A stretch of 7,142 bases of DNA. It comes from Thermoplasmata archaeon. Lineage in GTDB: Archaea; Thermoplasmatota; Thermoplasmata; Sysuiplasmatales; Sysuiplasmataceae. The DNA lies in assembly GCA_021811925.1 (NCBI GenBank), contig JAKAPY010000086.1, positions 1 to 7,142 of the forward strand, written 5' to 3'. Below, in pieces: positions 5,703-7,142 of the stretch (positions within the stretch are counted from its first letter, which is position 1; each line of letters begins with the position of its first letter). Under the pieces are notes generated by a model. That model worked only from the letters and a program-made list of their open reading frames with translations, did not search any database and had not been told where the DNA came from. Made by a program: the position numbers and the translations under genes.

Positions 5703-5940
5703 ATACTTCCACTGAATCCGAATTTAAGAGACTGTTTTCGGAAACGGCAATATTAAAACATATAGCCTGATATGTTCGGCCCTGGAAGCTTCCGGGAATG
5801 GCGTTTCCGGGTTTGCACGGGAACATCCGACGATGCCTTGCCTGCAAATCTGCTTTGCGAAGTGAATTCGAAAACACTGGCAGTTTGTATTCCGTTACAG
5901 AAAACTCTCACTGAAAACAACTGGCTTTTCGACCCCTCAC
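5703..5940. other. Intergenic region without convincing gene
   Basis: The stretch after the radical SAM stop has AT-rich TATA-like segments at 5719-5729 and 5748-5762, a 10-base palindrome GGAAGCTTCC at 5784-5793, and a direct repeat TTCCGGG at 5790-5796 and 5805-5811. A 65-codon frame begins at ATG 5772 but has no family resemblance and no ribosome-binding site. No clear terminator for the upstream gene is visible. Confidence 0.4.
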
Positions 5941-5951
5941 CATATTTAAAG
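5941..5951 (+). promoter_or_regulatory. TATA box of the cupredoxin gene
   Basis: CATATTTAAAG is a strong archaeal TATA-like element. Transcription should start about 25 bases downstream, near 5970-5975, giving a leader of about 45 bases before ATG 6017. That leader ends in GTGAT at 6009-6013, which can pair with the archaeal 16S 3' end. Confidence 0.55.
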
Positions 5952-6016
5952 AATGTGCCTCACATGTAAGCGCGAGAGGACTAATAGCCGCAGGCTTAAC
6001 TCATTCGCGTGATAAA

Positions 6017-6679
6017 ATGCAAAAATCCGAAGTCCTCTTTGCATTTGGCGTAATTGTAGTAATGATTGGGGCCGTCTTTGGCGGCTTCATGCTTTCGAAC
6101 GTCGCATCGGGAAAGGGGGGAACAGGCTCTTCTTCCGGCCAGCCCTACGACCTGACTATCGTGATAACGACGAACAACTGGTTCAACAGCACGATTGGAT
6201 ATGAACCCGCATTCTTTGTGCTGCAGAATGACCAGATTTTGTCAAGCGCAAACATAAGTCTGCCAGCTGGTGTCCCGATACACCTGACCATCATCAACTA
6301 CGACAGCGGAGCAGCCTCGACCCCGTCAGTGTATGCAAATGTTTCCGGGACTGTCGGCAATGTCGTATTCATTGCGAACAACACCAATGTGAATTCGACA
6401 CAACCTGCAGGGGCCGGTTCGGCGATTAACATTTCAGGAGCGCAGCCTGTGGGCTCAGTGAATGACAGCAGCATCGCGCACACATTTACCGTCCAGTTGG
6501 GGACGGCAACAGTGCTCAATGTGCCGATAGTGCCTTCTTCTATTGAATCTGCCACATTCACCCTCGCTGCCGGAGCATACAACTGGCACTGCATGGCAAG
6601 CTGCGGAAGCGGCTCGGCCGGATGGGGCGGCGCAATGGACACTCCAGGATGGATGGCGGGAGTTGTATACGTCTCCTGA
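6017..6679 (+). CDS. Membrane-anchored cupredoxin-domain protein (sulfocyanin / oxidase subunit II-like)
   Basis: A 220-residue extracytoplasmic protein likely to carry electrons through a copper site, as blue-copper proteins and oxidase subunit II do in acidophilic archaea. Residues 5-28 form one uncleaved N-terminal anchor or signal (VLFAFGVIVVMIGAVFGGFML), followed by a Gly/Ser linker (31-41). The cupredoxin-like part begins with YDLTIVITTNNWFN and has LPAGVPIHLTIINYDSG (82-98). Candidate copper ligands are His155 (AHTFTV) and the C-terminal cluster YNWHCMASCG with His191, Cys192 and Cys196, plus Met207 or Met213 (AMDTPGWMAG). Cys-x3-Cys-Gly resembles the CuA motif, but the CuA His that should follow shortly after the second Cys is absent. 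The Asn/Ser-rich composition suits an acid-exposed surface protein and offers several N-x-S/T glycosylation sequons. It appears monocistronic, with its own promoter and a T-rich tail. Confidence 0.75.
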   Translation: MQKSEVLFAFGVIVVMIGAVFGGFMLSNVASGKGGTGSSSGQPYDLTIVITTNNWFNSTIGYEPAFFVLQNDQILSSANISLPAGVPIHLTIINYDSGAASTPSVYANVSGTVGNVVFIANNTNVNSTQPAGAGSAINISGAQPVGSVNDSSIAHTFTVQLGTATVLNVPIVPSSIESATFTLAAGAYNWHCMASCGSGSAGWGGAMDTPGWMAGVVYVS

Positions 6680-6707
6680 ACAGGGGATGCACTTCCCACA
6701 CGGCAAA

Positions 6708-6752
6708 ACTCTTTCCTTTAATTTCCTTTTTCCATTTGGCCTTTCTTGTTTC
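6708..6752 (+). terminator. Pyrimidine-rich probable archaeal terminator
   Basis: A run of T-rich clusters (CTTTCCTTTAATTTCC, CTTTTTCC, CTTTCTTGTTTCC) begins about 30 bases after the cupredoxin stop. Archaeal intrinsic termination depends on such T tracts without a required hairpin. Confidence 0.45.
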
Positions 6753-6787
6753 CAGTATCAAATCATTTGTGGAACTTGACTCGACTG

Positions 6788-6801
6788 CGAAAGGTTTTAA
6801 T
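6788..6801 (+). promoter_or_regulatory. TATA-like promoter before the permease remnant
   Basis: CGAAAGGTTTTAAT combines a purine-rich BRE-like part with a TATA-like part. It lies about 28 bases before ATG 6828, the spacing of a leaderless archaeal transcript. The frame from that ATG stops after 10 codons. Confidence 0.4.
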
Positions 6802-6852
6802 TTGCAGCCTTGGAAGACGGCACGTGCATGAGACACTTTTTTTCAAGATATC

Positions 6853-7070
6853 GGAAGTGACATCCCTGTTCTGTTCTTAAGCAGCACAAGCGGTTTTGCC
6901 GACCCCGACTTCATCTATTTTTCAGCCATCAGGTGGGAGAACCTTGGGTGGTATTCGGACTCCGGTCGCCAATAGTGGTAGCTGGCATTTTCCTGATCGC
7001 ATTTATTGTTGGAGTGAACCTGTTGGGTGATGGCGTGAGAGACAGGCTGGATACGAAGCTAAGAAGATAA
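6853..7070 (+). pseudogene. Frameshifted C-terminal remnant of a DppC/OppC-type ABC transporter permease
   Basis: The end of a peptide/oligopeptide ABC permease is visible without a start. In the last frame, VVFGLRSPIVVAGIFLIAFI leads into GVNLLGDGVRDRLDTKLRR and TAA 7068-7070; the NLLGDGxRDxLD ending is the hallmark C-terminus of the DppC family. The preceding part, FLSSTSGFADPDFIYFSAIR, is in another frame (positions 6874-6933) and fits the SFLGLGDP...SWG segment that should come just before the last helix. The two frames must be joined by an indel at about 6934-6950. The rest of the permease (more than 200 residues) is missing, and no ABC ATPase gene follows. Non-functional relic. Confidence 0.65.
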
Positions 7071-7142
7071 AGTCCCGTCGATCGCAACACCCTCAATTGA
7101 ATGCGGCTAATATCGCATCTTCGGCCAGGGCGGATGCATAGC
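7071..7142. other. Terminal stretch without recognised feature
   Basis: No open frame, promoter or repeat that I can support is present in the last 72 bases. Confidence 0.3.

Noticed and set aside
5784..5811. GGAAGCTTCC palindrome and paired TTCCGGG repeats as an operator
   Set aside because: Not placed near a convincing promoter or gene start, and short repeats like these arise by chance; mentioned only in the intergenic entry.
5772..5969. 65-codon + frame in the 5703-6016 gap
   Set aside because: No recognisable motif, no ribosome-binding site, and its end covers the strong TATA box of the cupredoxin gene.

Overview
This window looks archaeal, most likely from a member of Thermoplasmatota living in an acidic or metal-rich setting. 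The signs are archaeal TATA-like boxes (for example near 5941-5951 and 2233-2243), GGTGA/GGAGG ribosome-binding sites, a Bat-type HTH_10 regulator, a solo TnpB element of the kind common in archaea, and a membrane-anchored cupredoxin of the type used in acidophile electron transport. The phylum assignment is inference. No rRNA, tRNA or CRISPR array was seen.

Positions 1-1469 (+): the downstream part of an arsenic-resistance operon, with the C-terminal half of an ACR3 arsenite efflux pump (cut by the window edge), an ArsR repressor whose GTG start overlaps the pump stop, and a thioredoxin-type arsenate reductase 3 bases further on. Together they reduce arsenate to arsenite, export arsenite, and sense it.

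Positions 1492-3748: a convergent Bat-like HTH_10 regulator (-) with a CxC...C cysteine cluster. It shares a short divergent promoter region, including a perfect 7-2-7 inverted repeat, with a small + strand gene. That small gene appears to be broken by a solo tnpB element of the IS200/IS605 superfamily (IS1341 type, - strand). Only the N-terminal 21 or so codons and a probable C-terminal tail survive, one on each side. The TnpB has all its catalytic residues and the right end carries omegaRNA-like hairpins.

Positions 3749-5702 (+): a spacer of about 170 bases, a possible 74-codon gene, and a B12-binding-domain radical SAM protein of unknown substrate. The radical SAM start overlaps the stop of the small ORF.

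Positions 5703-7142 (+): a mostly empty 314-base intergenic region with a good TATA box near its end, a secreted or membrane-anchored cupredoxin with an atypical copper-site motif, a pyrimidine-rich likely terminator, and a frameshifted remnant of the C-terminus of a DppC/OppC-type ABC permease. The last 70 bases hold nothing I can recognise.

The items most worth checking are the TnpB-disrupted gene with its palindromic divergent promoter, the cysteine cluster in the regulator next to the ars genes, the small ORF coupled to the radical SAM gene, and the unusual copper motif.
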